From assembly GCA_002425685.1 (NCBI GenBank), contig DIMS01000067.1:9998-30341 (forward strand): a stretch of DNA of 20,344 nt. The letters are read 5' to 3'. Under the pieces are notes generated by a model. The model made no database searches, was not told where the DNA came from, and saw nothing but the letters and a program-made list of their open reading frames with translations. The DNA comes from Synergistaceae bacterium UBA5560 (lineage in GTDB: Bacteria > Synergistota > Synergistia > Synergistales > Aminiphilaceae). Below are positions 1-7,389 of the stretch, piece after piece; position 1 is the stretch's first letter; every line of letters starts with the position of its first letter. A program made the translations under genes and the position numbers.

Positions 1-77
1 TCTCACGAGGAATATATCTGACGTTCCTTCGACCGGTGCGGGATTCAGGGGAGGTGATATCCGCCGGAGGTTCGGAG

Positions 78-167
78 ATGAGGCGAGTCTCTCCGGTGCG
101 GGGGGAAGACACGTGTGCTGCGGCGAAACATCGGTTCGTGTGCTTTTCGGAGGCATGGAGAGTCTAG
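78..167 (+). CDS. possible 29-codon leader ORF before the peptide transporter operon
   Basis: A short frame starts at an ATG preceded by GGAGG at 66-70 (7-base spacing). It runs 29 codons to a TAG at 165-167, 15 bases before the likely start of the binding-protein gene. Its stop overlaps the start of that gene's ribosome binding region (AGGAAAGGA), the arrangement expected of a translated leader. The peptide has three arginines in its first eight residues and two cysteines, with no hydrophobic segment. A further strong Shine-Dalgarno-like stretch, GGAGGTGA, lies at 50-57 without a usable start codon at normal distance. Nothing else supports coding, and chance is a real possibility. Confidence 0.2.
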   Translation: MRRVSPVRGEDTCAAAKHRFVCFSEAWRV

Positions 168-182
168 GAAAGGATGGGATGC

Positions 183-1826
183 ATGAAAAGAGAAATGAAA
201 GTCTTCTTGTTGTTCCTCTTGACGTTCGGCGTCCTTTGTATGGCGGGAGCTGCCTTTGCGGAAGACCCTGTGTACGGTGGTATCCTTCGCTGGCGTGAAA
301 TCAACGATCCTCCGAAGCTCGATCCAGCCCAGGCCACGGATACGGTTTCCAGCCGGGCTATCTACCTCATGTTCGACAGCCTTGTGGAAAACGACAGCGA
401 TGGCAAGGGAGTGCTTCCTGCGCTGGCCGAGAGTTGGGAGGGAAGCGAAGGCGGCACGGTGTGGACCTTCAAACTCCGGAAGGGCGTCCGGTTCCATAAG
501 GAATGCCTGGGAGAATCCACGGCGAACGGTGGACGAGAAGTCACCGCACAGGACTGGAAGTACACCTTCGAGCGCATGGTGCGGGACAATTCGCCCCGGG
601 CGTATTTCATAGAAATGATTGAGGGCTATCAGGATTTTGTCAGCCGTGATGAAACGGGCGCGACGGAGTGGAGCGGCATCAAGGTCCTGGATGACTACAC
701 CCTGCAGTTCAAGCTGACCTATTCCTTCGCGCCCTTCGTCAGTGTCCTCGCCTACAATTCCTTCATGGTCATTCCCAGGGAGGACGCGGAGAAATGGGGC
801 AAAGAGTTCAATTTCCATCCCGTGGGAACGGGACCGTTCATGCTCGAACGATGGGATCATGACCAGAAAGTGGTTCTCAAGAAAAACCCCGACTACTGGC
901 GGAAGGATGACAAGGGGAACGCGCTGCCCTATCTCGACGGCGTGGAGCTCGTGGTAATCCCCGACAACACCATTGCCTACGAGGAATTCAAGAAGGGCAA
1001 TCTCGATGCCTTCCAGGATTTCCCCGACGAGTTCTATGTAGAGGCGAAGGCGACCTACGGCCCGCTCTTTCAGGAACGTCCCTGGGTGGGAACGTATTAC
1101 TACGGATTCAACAACAGCAAGGAGCCTTTCAAGGGCAACAGGGCGCTTCGCCAGGCCGTCAACTACGCTGTGGACCGGGAGCGCATCAGCGATCTCGTCA
1201 TCGAGGGACGGTATCCTGCAGGCAAGGGCGTGCTGCCTCCGGGGATGCCCGGTTTCAATCCCGACCTGAAGGGGTACAGCTACGATCCGGACAAGGCCAA
1301 GGCCCTGCTGAAAGAGGCGGGATATCCGAATGGTTTCGAATGCGAACTGCAGGTGAACAACAATCCCCGGCACAAGGCGGTGGCCGAGGCGATTCAGGCC
1401 CAGTTGATGGAACTGGGAATCAAGCTGAACATCAAGGTCGTTGACTGGGGCGTGCACCTCGACATGTGCGAGCGTGCGGAGACGCAGATGTTCCGCATGG
1501 GATGGGTTGTAGACTATCTCGATCCGGACAATTTCCTTTACGTGCTGCTGCATTCGAGCAACCACGGATCGAAGGGCAACTATTCCTTCTACAGCAATCC
1601 CGAGGTGGATGCCCTGCTCGCCGAGGCACGGGTGGAGACGAACTGGGACAAGCGCATCGAGCTCTACCGCAAGGCGGAGCAGCTCATTGTGGAGGATGCA
1701 CCGTGGGTGTTCCTCTTCCACTACTCCACGAGCCTTCTCGGACAGAAATGGGTGAAGAACATGCATCTGCCAGCCATGGGTGACTACTCGACGCCGCTCT
1801 ATAACGTGTGGGTGACGAAGAAGTAG
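183..1826 (+). CDS. ABC transporter substrate-binding protein, family 5 (peptide/oligopeptide type)
   Basis: Periplasmic (or cell-surface) solute-binding protein that captures peptides or similar ligands and delivers them to the permease encoded downstream. The 547-residue product has a signal peptide (charged MKREMK, a hydrophobic core to about residue 22, likely cleavage after AFA at 26); no lipobox is seen. Family signatures include VGTGPF at about 214-219 and the C-terminal GWVVDYLDPDNF at 440-451, close to the GWxADYxDPxNF pattern of the Dpp/Opp family. Length fits the family. An ATG at 174 is in frame, but AGGAAAGGA at 166-174 sits too close to it; the ATG at 183 has 8-base spacing and begins a standard signal peptide. 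It is first of a five-gene set with permeases and ATPases. The ligand cannot be told from sequence; family members also bind nickel, haem or sugars. Confidence 0.93.
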   Translation: MKREMKVFLLFLLTFGVLCMAGAAFAEDPVYGGILRWREINDPPKLDPAQATDTVSSRAIYLMFDSLVENDSDGKGVLPALAESWEGSEGGTVWTFKLRKGVRFHKECLGESTANGGREVTAQDWKYTFERMVRDNSPRAYFIEMIEGYQDFVSRDETGATEWSGIKVLDDYTLQFKLTYSFAPFVSVLAYNSFMVIPREDAEKWGKEFNFHPVGTGPFMLERWDHDQKVVLKKNPDYWRKDDKGNALPYLDGVELVVIPDNTIAYEEFKKGNLDAFQDFPDEFYVEAKATYGPLFQERPWVGTYYYGFNNSKEPFKGNRALRQAVNYAVDRERISDLVIEGRYPAGKGVLPPGMPGFNPDLKGYSYDPDKAKALLKEAGYPNGFECELQVNNNPRHKAVAEAIQAQLMELGIKLNIKVVDWGVHLDMCERAETQMFRMGWVVDYLDPDNFLYVLLHSSNHGSKGNYSFYSNPEVDALLAEARVETNWDKRIELYRKAEQLIVEDAPWVFLFHYSTSLLGQKWVKNMHLPAMGDYSTPLYNVWVTKK

Positions 1827-1838
1827 CGCGTCTGAAAG

Positions 1839-1871
1839 AAAAGGGAGGAGGGCTGGTCTTTCCTCCCTTTT
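1839..1871 (+). terminator. strong hairpin between binding-protein and permease genes (terminator or processing/attenuator site)
   Basis: An 11-bp perfect stem (AAAAGGGAGGA with TCCTCCCTTTT) around an 11-base loop lies 12 bases after the binding-protein stop codon. The descending arm ends in TTTT, followed by CGTGTGTCT, so the U-tract is short and termination is probably partial. In peptide ABC operons such hairpins commonly allow more binding protein than permease to be made, by partial termination or by protecting the upstream mRNA 3' end. Confidence 0.65.
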
Positions 1872-1910
1872 CGTGTGTCTTCGTCCCAACTTTGAATTGG
1901 GGGTGTGCTC

Positions 1911-2837
1911 GTGTTCACCTATTTTCTTCGAAAACTCCTGTACACGATCCCCGTCCTCTGGGGTGTCGTCACAGTGGTATTCATTCTCATGGCTGTTGTT
2001 CCAGGAGATCCTGCGCGTATCATGATGGGGCAGCGCGGCGACCCCGCGACGCTGGCGCGGATACGCGCCGATCTTGGGCTCGATCTTCCTCTGCACCGAC
2101 AATACACGAAGTTCCTCGGTGAGCTGCTCCGGGGTGATCTCGGAACCTCCTATCGGAGCAACGAAAAAGTCTCCGTCGCTCTTTCCGTGCGTTTCGGTGC
2201 CACCTTGCGCCTTGCCTTCTGGGCCATGGTGTTGGCCTCCGTGCTTGGCGTCACCGCAGGGATCGTCTCGGCGGTGAAGCAGTATTCCGTGTTCGACTAT
2301 TCCGCCATGTTCCTCGCCATCTCGGGAGTCAGCGCTCCCGTTTTCTGGGTCGGGCTTCTTCTTCTGCTCGCCTTTGCCTACAACCTGCACTGGATTCCAG
2401 GTGTTGGCTACGGTGATGGTCAGGCGATCTATCTGATCCTTCCCGTGCTGACCCTCGGTGTCCGCCCGGCGGCGCTCATCGCCCGGCTTACCCGCTCCTG
2501 CATGCTCGAGGTGCTGAGCCAGGATTATATCCGGACCGCCCGGGCGAAGGGGCTCGCCGAGAAGATCGTGGTGATCAAACACGCCCTGAAGAACGCCCTG
2601 ATCCCCGTGGTGACCATCATCGGAACCCAGGTGGCGGAACTGCTCTCCGGGGCGGTGCTCACGGAGACGATCTTCGCCTGGCCCGGCATAGGTCGGCTTG
2701 CGGTGGAGGCCCTTGTGGCCAGAGATTTCCCCATGATCCGAGGGACCGTTATTTTCATGGCGCTCATTTTTCTCGTAACCAATCTCGTGGTGGATCTCTC
2801 CTACGGCTTCATCGATCCGAGAGTCCGGTTCGAGTAG
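1911..2837 (+). CDS. dppB: peptide ABC transporter permease, DppB/OppB family
   Basis: Inner-membrane permease, one half of the transmembrane channel for the imported peptide. The 308-residue product opens with MFTYFLRKLLYTIPVLWGVV, the usual N-terminus of DppB-type permeases, and has about six hydrophobic segments. The cytoplasmic EAA loop that docks on the ATPase spans about 205-235 (YIRTARAKGL, then HALKNALIPVV). A GTG at 1905 is in frame, but the GGGGG at 1899-1903 abuts it; the GTG at 1911 has 7-base spacing and matches the family N-terminus, so it is preferred. It lies just after the hairpin and 9 bases before the next permease start, so it is cotranscribed. Family is certain, substrate is not. 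Confidence 0.93.
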   Translation: MFTYFLRKLLYTIPVLWGVVTVVFILMAVVPGDPARIMMGQRGDPATLARIRADLGLDLPLHRQYTKFLGELLRGDLGTSYRSNEKVSVALSVRFGATLRLAFWAMVLASVLGVTAGIVSAVKQYSVFDYSAMFLAISGVSAPVFWVGLLLLLAFAYNLHWIPGVGYGDGQAIYLILPVLTLGVRPAALIARLTRSCMLEVLSQDYIRTARAKGLAEKIVVIKHALKNALIPVVTIIGTQVAELLSGAVLTETIFAWPGIGRLAVEALVARDFPMIRGTVIFMALIFLVTNLVVDLSYGFIDPRVRFE

Positions 2838-2846
2838 GTGACGATC

Positions 2847-3740
2847 ATGACGGAAAGAACGACACCTGCTGCATCCGGCGGAAGTCTCTGGTTCGAGGCG
2901 TGGCTCAGGTTCCGGAGAAACCGGCTTGCCATGATTGGACTCGTCATGGTGATCACGGTGATTCTCGTGGCAGTTCTGGCGACGTGGATCTCTCCCTACG
3001 ATCCGCTCAAACAGCTCATCTGGACCGAAGGCAAAGCCGTCCGCCTCGCCTCTCCCTCGGCAAAGCACTGGTTCGGTACGGATCTGTACGGTCGGGACAT
3101 TCTGAGCCGGATCATCTTCGGGGCGCGCATTTCCCTTCAGATCGGCATCTTCGCGACTCTCGTCTCGCTGGTCATCGGCATTCCTCTCGGGGCACTCGCG
3201 GGATATGTGGGGAAGTGGGTGGACGATCTCATCTCCTGGCTCGTCAACGTGGTCTTCGCCTTTCCCTTTCTCCTCTTCGTCCTCGCGGTGGTTGCGGTGT
3301 TCAAGGATCCAAGTCTCGTGGTGGTCTACATCGCCATCGGCATGGTGAACTGGGTTTCCATCGCAAGGGTGGTTCGGGCTCAGTTCATCTCCCTGCGAGA
3401 GCGGGAGTTCGTCGAGGCCGCCCGAGCGCTCGGCATGCCCTCGTGGCGGATTATCTTCGTGCACATTCTTCCCAATGCCCTGGCTCCCGTGATCGTGCAG
3501 GCGACGCTGGGGATGGGGAGCATCATCATGATCGAGGCGGGGCTGGCTTTTCTCGGCTTTGGTGCGCAACCTCCCACGCCGAGTTGGGGGCTGATGATTT
3601 CCGAGGGGCAGAAGTATCTCGGCCAGGGGCAATGGTGGTGGGCGATCTTTCCCGGGCTCGCCATCATGTACACGGTGCTGGCCTTCAATTTCCTCGGAGA
3701 TGGTCTTCGCGATGCGCTCGACGTGCGCCTGAAGCGATAG
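2847..3740 (+). CDS. dppC: peptide ABC transporter permease, DppC/OppC family
   Basis: Second inner-membrane permease, partner of the DppB-type subunit. The 297-residue product has the DppC layout: a short cytoplasmic N-terminus, a first membrane segment at about 26-46, the conserved HWFGTDLYGRDILSR motif before the core domain, then five more hydrophobic segments. The EAA loop is at about 187-215 (EFVEAARALGMPSW). The frame could start at a GTG at 2838, directly after the previous stop, but AGGTGA at 2836-2841 places the ATG at 2847 at normal spacing. The ATPase gene follows after 13 bases. Typical length and intact motifs. Confidence 0.93.
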   Translation: MTERTTPAASGGSLWFEAWLRFRRNRLAMIGLVMVITVILVAVLATWISPYDPLKQLIWTEGKAVRLASPSAKHWFGTDLYGRDILSRIIFGARISLQIGIFATLVSLVIGIPLGALAGYVGKWVDDLISWLVNVVFAFPFLLFVLAVVAVFKDPSLVVVYIAIGMVNWVSIARVVRAQFISLREREFVEAARALGMPSWRIIFVHILPNALAPVIVQATLGMGSIIMIEAGLAFLGFGAQPPTPSWGLMISEGQKYLGQGQWWWAIFPGLAIMYTVLAFNFLGDGLRDALDVRLKR

Positions 3741-3753
3741 GAGGTGCTTTTCC

Positions 3754-4749
3754 ATGCCCTTGCTGGAAGTCAAAGGACTCAAGACTTATTTCGACACGGA
3801 TCGTGGCGTTGTCAGGGCTGTGGACGGCGTCTCCCTGAGCATCGAAGCGGGGCAGACCCTGGGTGTGGTGGGAGAGTCCGGATGCGGAAAGAGTGTCACT
3901 GCCCTCTCCATCCTACGGTTGGTGCACAAGCCCGTGGGAAGGATCGCCGGCGGGGAGATCCTCTTCGACGGTAAAAATCTCCTGGCTCTTTCCGAACAGG
4001 AGATGCGCTCCGTGAGAGGAAACAGGATCTCCATGATTTTCCAGGAACCCATGACGAGTCTCAATCCCGTCTATACCGTGGGGGAACAGATTATGGAACC
4101 CCTCATGCAACATCAACGGCTGGGCAAACACAAGGCCTGGGAGAAAGCCGCGGACATGCTCGATCTTGTGGGCATTCCGGGGGCGACGCGTCGCCTCGAT
4201 GAGTACCCCCATCAATTTTCCGGTGGGCAGCGGCAGCGCATCATGATCGCCATGGCTCTTGCCTGCAATCCAGGATTGCTCATCGCGGATGAGCCGACCA
4301 CGGCACTGGATGTGACGGTTCAGGCACAAATTCTGGATCTGATGAACGATCTGAAGAAGGAGTTCGGTTCGTCGATCCTTCTCATCACCCACGCTCTGGG
4401 GGTCATCGCCGAGACGGCCCAGCGCGTTGTGGTCATGTACGCGGCCCGGGTGGTGGAGGAAGCGGACGTGGGGCCCCTTTTTCGTAAACCCCTGCACCCC
4501 TACACGAAGGGGCTCTTGCACTCTATCCCCCGTCTCGATGAGGACCGGGAACGTTTGGACGTCATTCCTGGCGTCGTGCCGAATCCTCTGGATTTTCCCG
4601 AGGGATGCCGTTTCCACAACAGATGTTCCTCATGTTTCGAGAAATGTCGCACGGAAGAACCGCCGCTTTTTCTCCTAAAGGGAGGACGTTCTGTGCGGTG
4701 CTGGCTTTGCGCGGATGATCCGGATAAGGTGGGTGAGCGCCATGATTGA
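3754..4749 (+). CDS. dppD: peptide ABC transporter ATP-binding protein, DppD/OppD family
   Basis: Cytoplasmic ATPase subunit that powers import together with the DppF-type partner. The 331-residue protein shows Walker A GESGCGKS (40-47), Q-loop region FQEP (about 96-99), signature FSGGQ (155-159), Walker B LLIADEP with catalytic E180, and H-loop H213. The C-terminal oligopeptide/dipeptide extension carries Cys285, Cys291, Cys294, Cys298, Cys316 and Cys319; DppD-type proteins are known to have a four-cysteine cluster here that can bind an Fe-S centre. The residue after the switch histidine is Ala214, where the family usually has Asp. The start follows GGAGGTG at 3740-3746. The end overlaps the next ATPase gene by 8 bases, implying translational coupling. 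Confidence 0.94.
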   Translation: MPLLEVKGLKTYFDTDRGVVRAVDGVSLSIEAGQTLGVVGESGCGKSVTALSILRLVHKPVGRIAGGEILFDGKNLLALSEQEMRSVRGNRISMIFQEPMTSLNPVYTVGEQIMEPLMQHQRLGKHKAWEKAADMLDLVGIPGATRRLDEYPHQFSGGQRQRIMIAMALACNPGLLIADEPTTALDVTVQAQILDLMNDLKKEFGSSILLITHALGVIAETAQRVVVMYAARVVEEADVGPLFRKPLHPYTKGLLHSIPRLDEDRERLDVIPGVVPNPLDFPEGCRFHNRCSSCFEKCRTEEPPLFLLKGGRSVRCWLCADDPDKVGERHD

Positions 4750-5758
4750 GGCGGGAAAGGAACAGCGAAGGTCTGCATCGATTCTCTCCGTGGCGGGGCT
4801 GAAAAAATATTTCCCCATCCGGAAGGGGCTTTTGCGTAAGACCGTCGGCAATGTCCTCGCTCTGGACGGTGTTTCTTTTTCGGTGAACGAGGGAGAAACC
4901 CTGGGGCTCGTCGGAGAATCGGGGTGCGGCAAGACCACCACGGGACGAACGCTGCTGCACCTTGTGAAGCCTACCGAGGGAGCGGTTCTCTTCCGTCAGA
5001 TGCCCGTAGGGGAAATGCTCCGGAAAGATCCCGCGGGTGTGCGGAGGAAGATGCAGATCATCTTTCAGGATCCCTACGGGAGTCTGAATCCGCGCATGAA
5101 CGTGCGGGACATCGTGGGGGAGGCGGTGCGGTATCATGGTATCGCCCGGGGGAAGGATGTCGATGGCTACGTGGCGGACATTCTCGAACAGTGCGGACTC
5201 CGTCCGGAACACCGATTCCGGTACCCTCACGAGTTCTCCGGAGGACAGCGGCAACGCATCGGCATTGCCAGGGCACTTGCGGTCAAACCTGAGTTCGTCG
5301 TCTGCGATGAACCTGTTTCGGCGCTGGACGTTTCCATCCAGAGCCAGGTGCTCAATCTACTTTGCGATCTCCGGGAGCGGCTCGATCTCACCTACCTGTT
5401 CATCTCCCACGATCTTTCCGTGATCCGGTATATCTCGGACCGGGTGGCGGTCATGTACCTGGGGAAGATCGTAGAACTCGCTCCGAAAAAAGCATTTTTC
5501 GCCGCACCGCTTCACCCTTACGCGGAGGCGCTTCTCTCGGCCATCCCCGTTCCGGATCCGGTAAAGCAGCGAAAGCGCATCATCCTGGAAGGCGATGTGC
5601 CCTCTCCGGTCTCGCCTCCCAGCGGGTGTCGTTTTCACACGCGCTGTGCCCATGTGATGGACCGCTGCCGCCACGAGGAACCCGCCCTTCTGGACGGAGG
5701 CTCCGGCCATTTTGTGGCATGTTTTCTTCATCACGAGGAGGGGGGAGGAACAGTCTGA
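4742..5758 (+). CDS. dppF: peptide ABC transporter ATP-binding protein, DppF/OppF family
   Basis: Second ATPase of the peptide importer. In the 338-residue product, Walker A GESGCGKT is at 58-65, FQDPYGSLNPR at about 108-118, signature FSGGQ at 165-169, Walker B FVVCDEP at 185-191 and the H-loop ISHD with H223. The C-terminal oligopeptide extension contains Cys296, Cys302, Cys309 and Cys327. The frame is open from an ATG at 4715, but AAGGTGGGTGA at 4726-4736 points to the ATG at 4742, which overlaps the preceding ATPase stop by 8 bases. The PVSALDVSIQSQV stretch is typical of DppF/OppF. Last gene of the operon; it converges on the next gene with only 23 bases between the stop codons. Confidence 0.94.
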   Translation: MIEAGKEQRRSASILSVAGLKKYFPIRKGLLRKTVGNVLALDGVSFSVNEGETLGLVGESGCGKTTTGRTLLHLVKPTEGAVLFRQMPVGEMLRKDPAGVRRKMQIIFQDPYGSLNPRMNVRDIVGEAVRYHGIARGKDVDGYVADILEQCGLRPEHRFRYPHEFSGGQRQRIGIARALAVKPEFVVCDEPVSALDVSIQSQVLNLLCDLRERLDLTYLFISHDLSVIRYISDRVAVMYLGKIVELAPKKAFFAAPLHPYAEALLSAIPVPDPVKQRKRIILEGDVPSPVSPPSGCRFHTRCAHVMDRCRHEEPALLDGGSGHFVACFLHHEEGGGTV

Positions 5759-5781
5759 GGATCTCCCGATAACTCTTCGGG

Positions 5782-6963
5782 TCAGGGGGGGCCCTGCACC
5801 GCGGCGGTCTGCGGCTCGGAAAAGGTGAGCGTGCAGAGCACGATTTCCGGAACGCTGCTCGTGCGGAAGGGGGGCCCCCAAGTGCCTACGCCGCAGGAAA
5901 CGTAGAAGATGGTTTTTTTCTTTCGCAGCATTCCCCAGCTTTGTTCATAGATCTTTCTCGTGATGAGGTTGAAGGGAAAGAGCTGGCCGTTGTGGGTGTG
6001 CCCCGAAAACTGGAGGGAGACGCCGGTGTCTGCAGCTTCGTCGAGATCCAGCGGAGTATGGTCGAGGACGACCACGGGAAGATCTGCGGGAGCGGAGGAT
6101 TCGGCGAGGAGCGTCTCCAGAGATTTTCGAGAGTGGCCGAACCGGGGCGCTTGGCGGTCGTTCCGCCCCACCAGAAGGAGCCGGTCTGCCAAAACGACGG
6201 ATTCATCCTGAAGAATGCGGACGTTTCCCTTTTCGATGTAGGCCAGTGCTTCCTCGATGCCAGCATAGTACTCGTGGTTTCCCGTCACCGCGTAGACACC
6301 GAGCGGTGCGTCCAGCTTCTGCAGCTCCTCTGCCAATTCGGCCTCCTCCGCCTTGCGGACGAGGCCGTCCACGATATCTCCCACCAGGAGCACCGCATCG
6401 GGTTTCGTTTCGTTCACGCGCTGGAAAATGTGTTGCAAACGTGCGTTGTGGATGATTTCCCCCGCATGGATGTCGGTGACGACGGCGAGTCGGAGCTGTT
6501 CCGGTCCGCTGCCCAAGGGAGTCGGAAGTGTCATTTCCATGAGGCGGATTCTCGGAGTGAGAGCGTTGATATACCCCAAAAGAAGCAGTGCGCCGATGCC
6601 GACTCCTCCCCAGAGCCACAGGTGGGTTGTTCCCGCAGGGGAGAGGGGGCGGAGGAGAGCAGGGGCAAGGCTGCTGCAAAGCCTGTAGAGGTCCGTCATC
6701 AGTGCCAGAAGGAGTGCATAGGTCAGAAACCCGAGATAGAGAGCTCCGATCCAGAGGAAAGCGGTTCCGAGCCAATAGGGGAGGAGTCGGCCCAGAATGC
6801 GCCCCAGGGGATACGCAAGGAGAACGAAAAGCCAGGCACTGTAGAGGATGGGGCGAATCCATGGAACGATGACTGTGGCGAGATGGATGTGGCGGAAGAG
6901 ATACAGGTTCGTCATCGTATAGATCGAGAGAAAAAGTGTCAGAAACAGGCCGATGTTTCGCAC
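5782..6963 (-). CDS. membrane-anchored metallophosphoesterase (calcineurin-like, YkuE/YaeI type)
   Basis: Predicted dinuclear metal-dependent phosphoesterase whose catalytic domain follows an N-terminal membrane region. In the 393-residue product, residues 1-135 contain about four hydrophobic segments (near 5-24, 30-53, 63-90 and 115-135). The catalytic domain has all the calcineurin-like blocks: TDIHAG (D164, H166), VGDIVDG (D196), TGNHEYY (N229, H230), a later H302 (DHTP) and SGHTHNGQ (H322, H324). Related proteins with this layout include phosphodiesterases acting on membrane lipids such as UDP-diacylglucosamine analogues, but the substrate here is unknown. The start is a GTG at 6963 preceded on the minus strand by GAAAGGAGA. 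Its own promoter is proposed about 100 bases upstream; neighbours on both sides run the other way. Confidence 0.88.
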   Translation of the reverse strand: MRNIGLFLTLFLSIYTMTNLYLFRHIHLATVIVPWIRPILYSAWLFVLLAYPLGRILGRLLPYWLGTAFLWIGALYLGFLTYALLLALMTDLYRLCSSLAPALLRPLSPAGTTHLWLWGGVGIGALLLLGYINALTPRIRLMEMTLPTPLGSGPEQLRLAVVTDIHAGEIIHNARLQHIFQRVNETKPDAVLLVGDIVDGLVRKAEEAELAEELQKLDAPLGVYAVTGNHEYYAGIEEALAYIEKGNVRILQDESVVLADRLLLVGRNDRQAPRFGHSRKSLETLLAESSAPADLPVVVLDHTPLDLDEAADTGVSLQFSGHTHNGQLFPFNLITRKIYEQSWGMLRKKKTIFYVSCGVGTWGPPFRTSSVPEIVLCTLTFSEPQTAAVQGPP

Positions 6964-7062
6964 GGGTCTCTCCTTTCACGCACGCTCGGGAAGTGCTCTC
7001 CGGAAAGGGGTACGACAGGAAACACGGAGGGAAGACGTGCCTTGCTCTTCCTTCTCGCTCGT

Positions 7063-7090
7063 ATCATAACAAATCGGAGGCAGATGAAAA
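7063..7090 (-). promoter_or_regulatory. candidate sigma-70 promoter for the metallophosphoesterase gene
   Basis: On the minus strand, TTTTCA (7090-7085), a 16-base spacer and TATGAT (7068-7063), with an extended -10 TG one base upstream. It lies about 100 bases before the GTG start at 6963. Assigned by eye only. Confidence 0.4.
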
Positions 7091-7279
7091 CCGTCATTTC
7101 TGAAAGAGTGCATGTCGGCACAAAAGCTGTCGCACTGTTCCTATGGAAAAACGAGATCACTCCTCCACGTGGTGGAATGAACCACAGATCGGGTTCCCCG
7201 CATCGTCGGCAGCTTTCTTTTCGGATTGAAACGGGAATCTTTCAACTCCTTTTGAAAAAGACCGCGACAGGGCGGTGAA

Positions 7280-7288
7280 TGCTACAAT
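7280..7288 (+). promoter_or_regulatory. candidate extended -10 promoter for glgB-malQ
   Basis: TGC followed by TACAAT forms an extended -10 element about 100 bases before glgB. No good -35 hexamer is seen at 16-18 bases, which extended -10 promoters can tolerate. The same element type, TGTTACAAT, stands before the OPT transporter gene at 17798. Confidence 0.4.
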
Positions 7289-7389
7289 GTTCCTGAACGC
7301 CAAGAGGAGAGATTCCCGGAACGGACGAGGTCTTTCTTGAGGAAGCGCACGTATGCCTGCCTCTCTGACAAGGACTGGGGGAGAGAAGA

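Larger units (their letters stand above)
6964..7389. other. divergent intergenic region between metallophosphoesterase and glgB
   Basis: 426 bases without a convincing gene; the frames crossing it are continuations of antisense shadows. It holds one promoter candidate for each flanking gene. A small inverted repeat (TCCAC, GTG, GTGGA) lies at about 7164-7176 and could be an operator, but it is short enough to be chance. No terminator or structured RNA was recognised. Confidence 0.6.

Noticed and set aside
45..3782. 1245-codon open frame on the minus strand opposite the peptide transporter genes
   Set aside because: It is antisense to intact binding-protein and permease genes, is packed with His, Arg, Pro and Glu, and has no domain-like pattern. 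Long antisense frames are expected in GC-rich coding DNA.
5765..5781. Short hairpin CCCGA-7-TCGGG between the convergent ABC and metallophosphoesterase genes
   Set aside because: Only 5 bp and no T-tract on either strand; too weak to call a terminator.
5941..7278. 445-codon plus-strand frame opposite the metallophosphoesterase gene
   Set aside because: It lies against a gene with all metallophosphoesterase motifs and runs into the spacer with low-complexity charged composition and no ribosome binding site.
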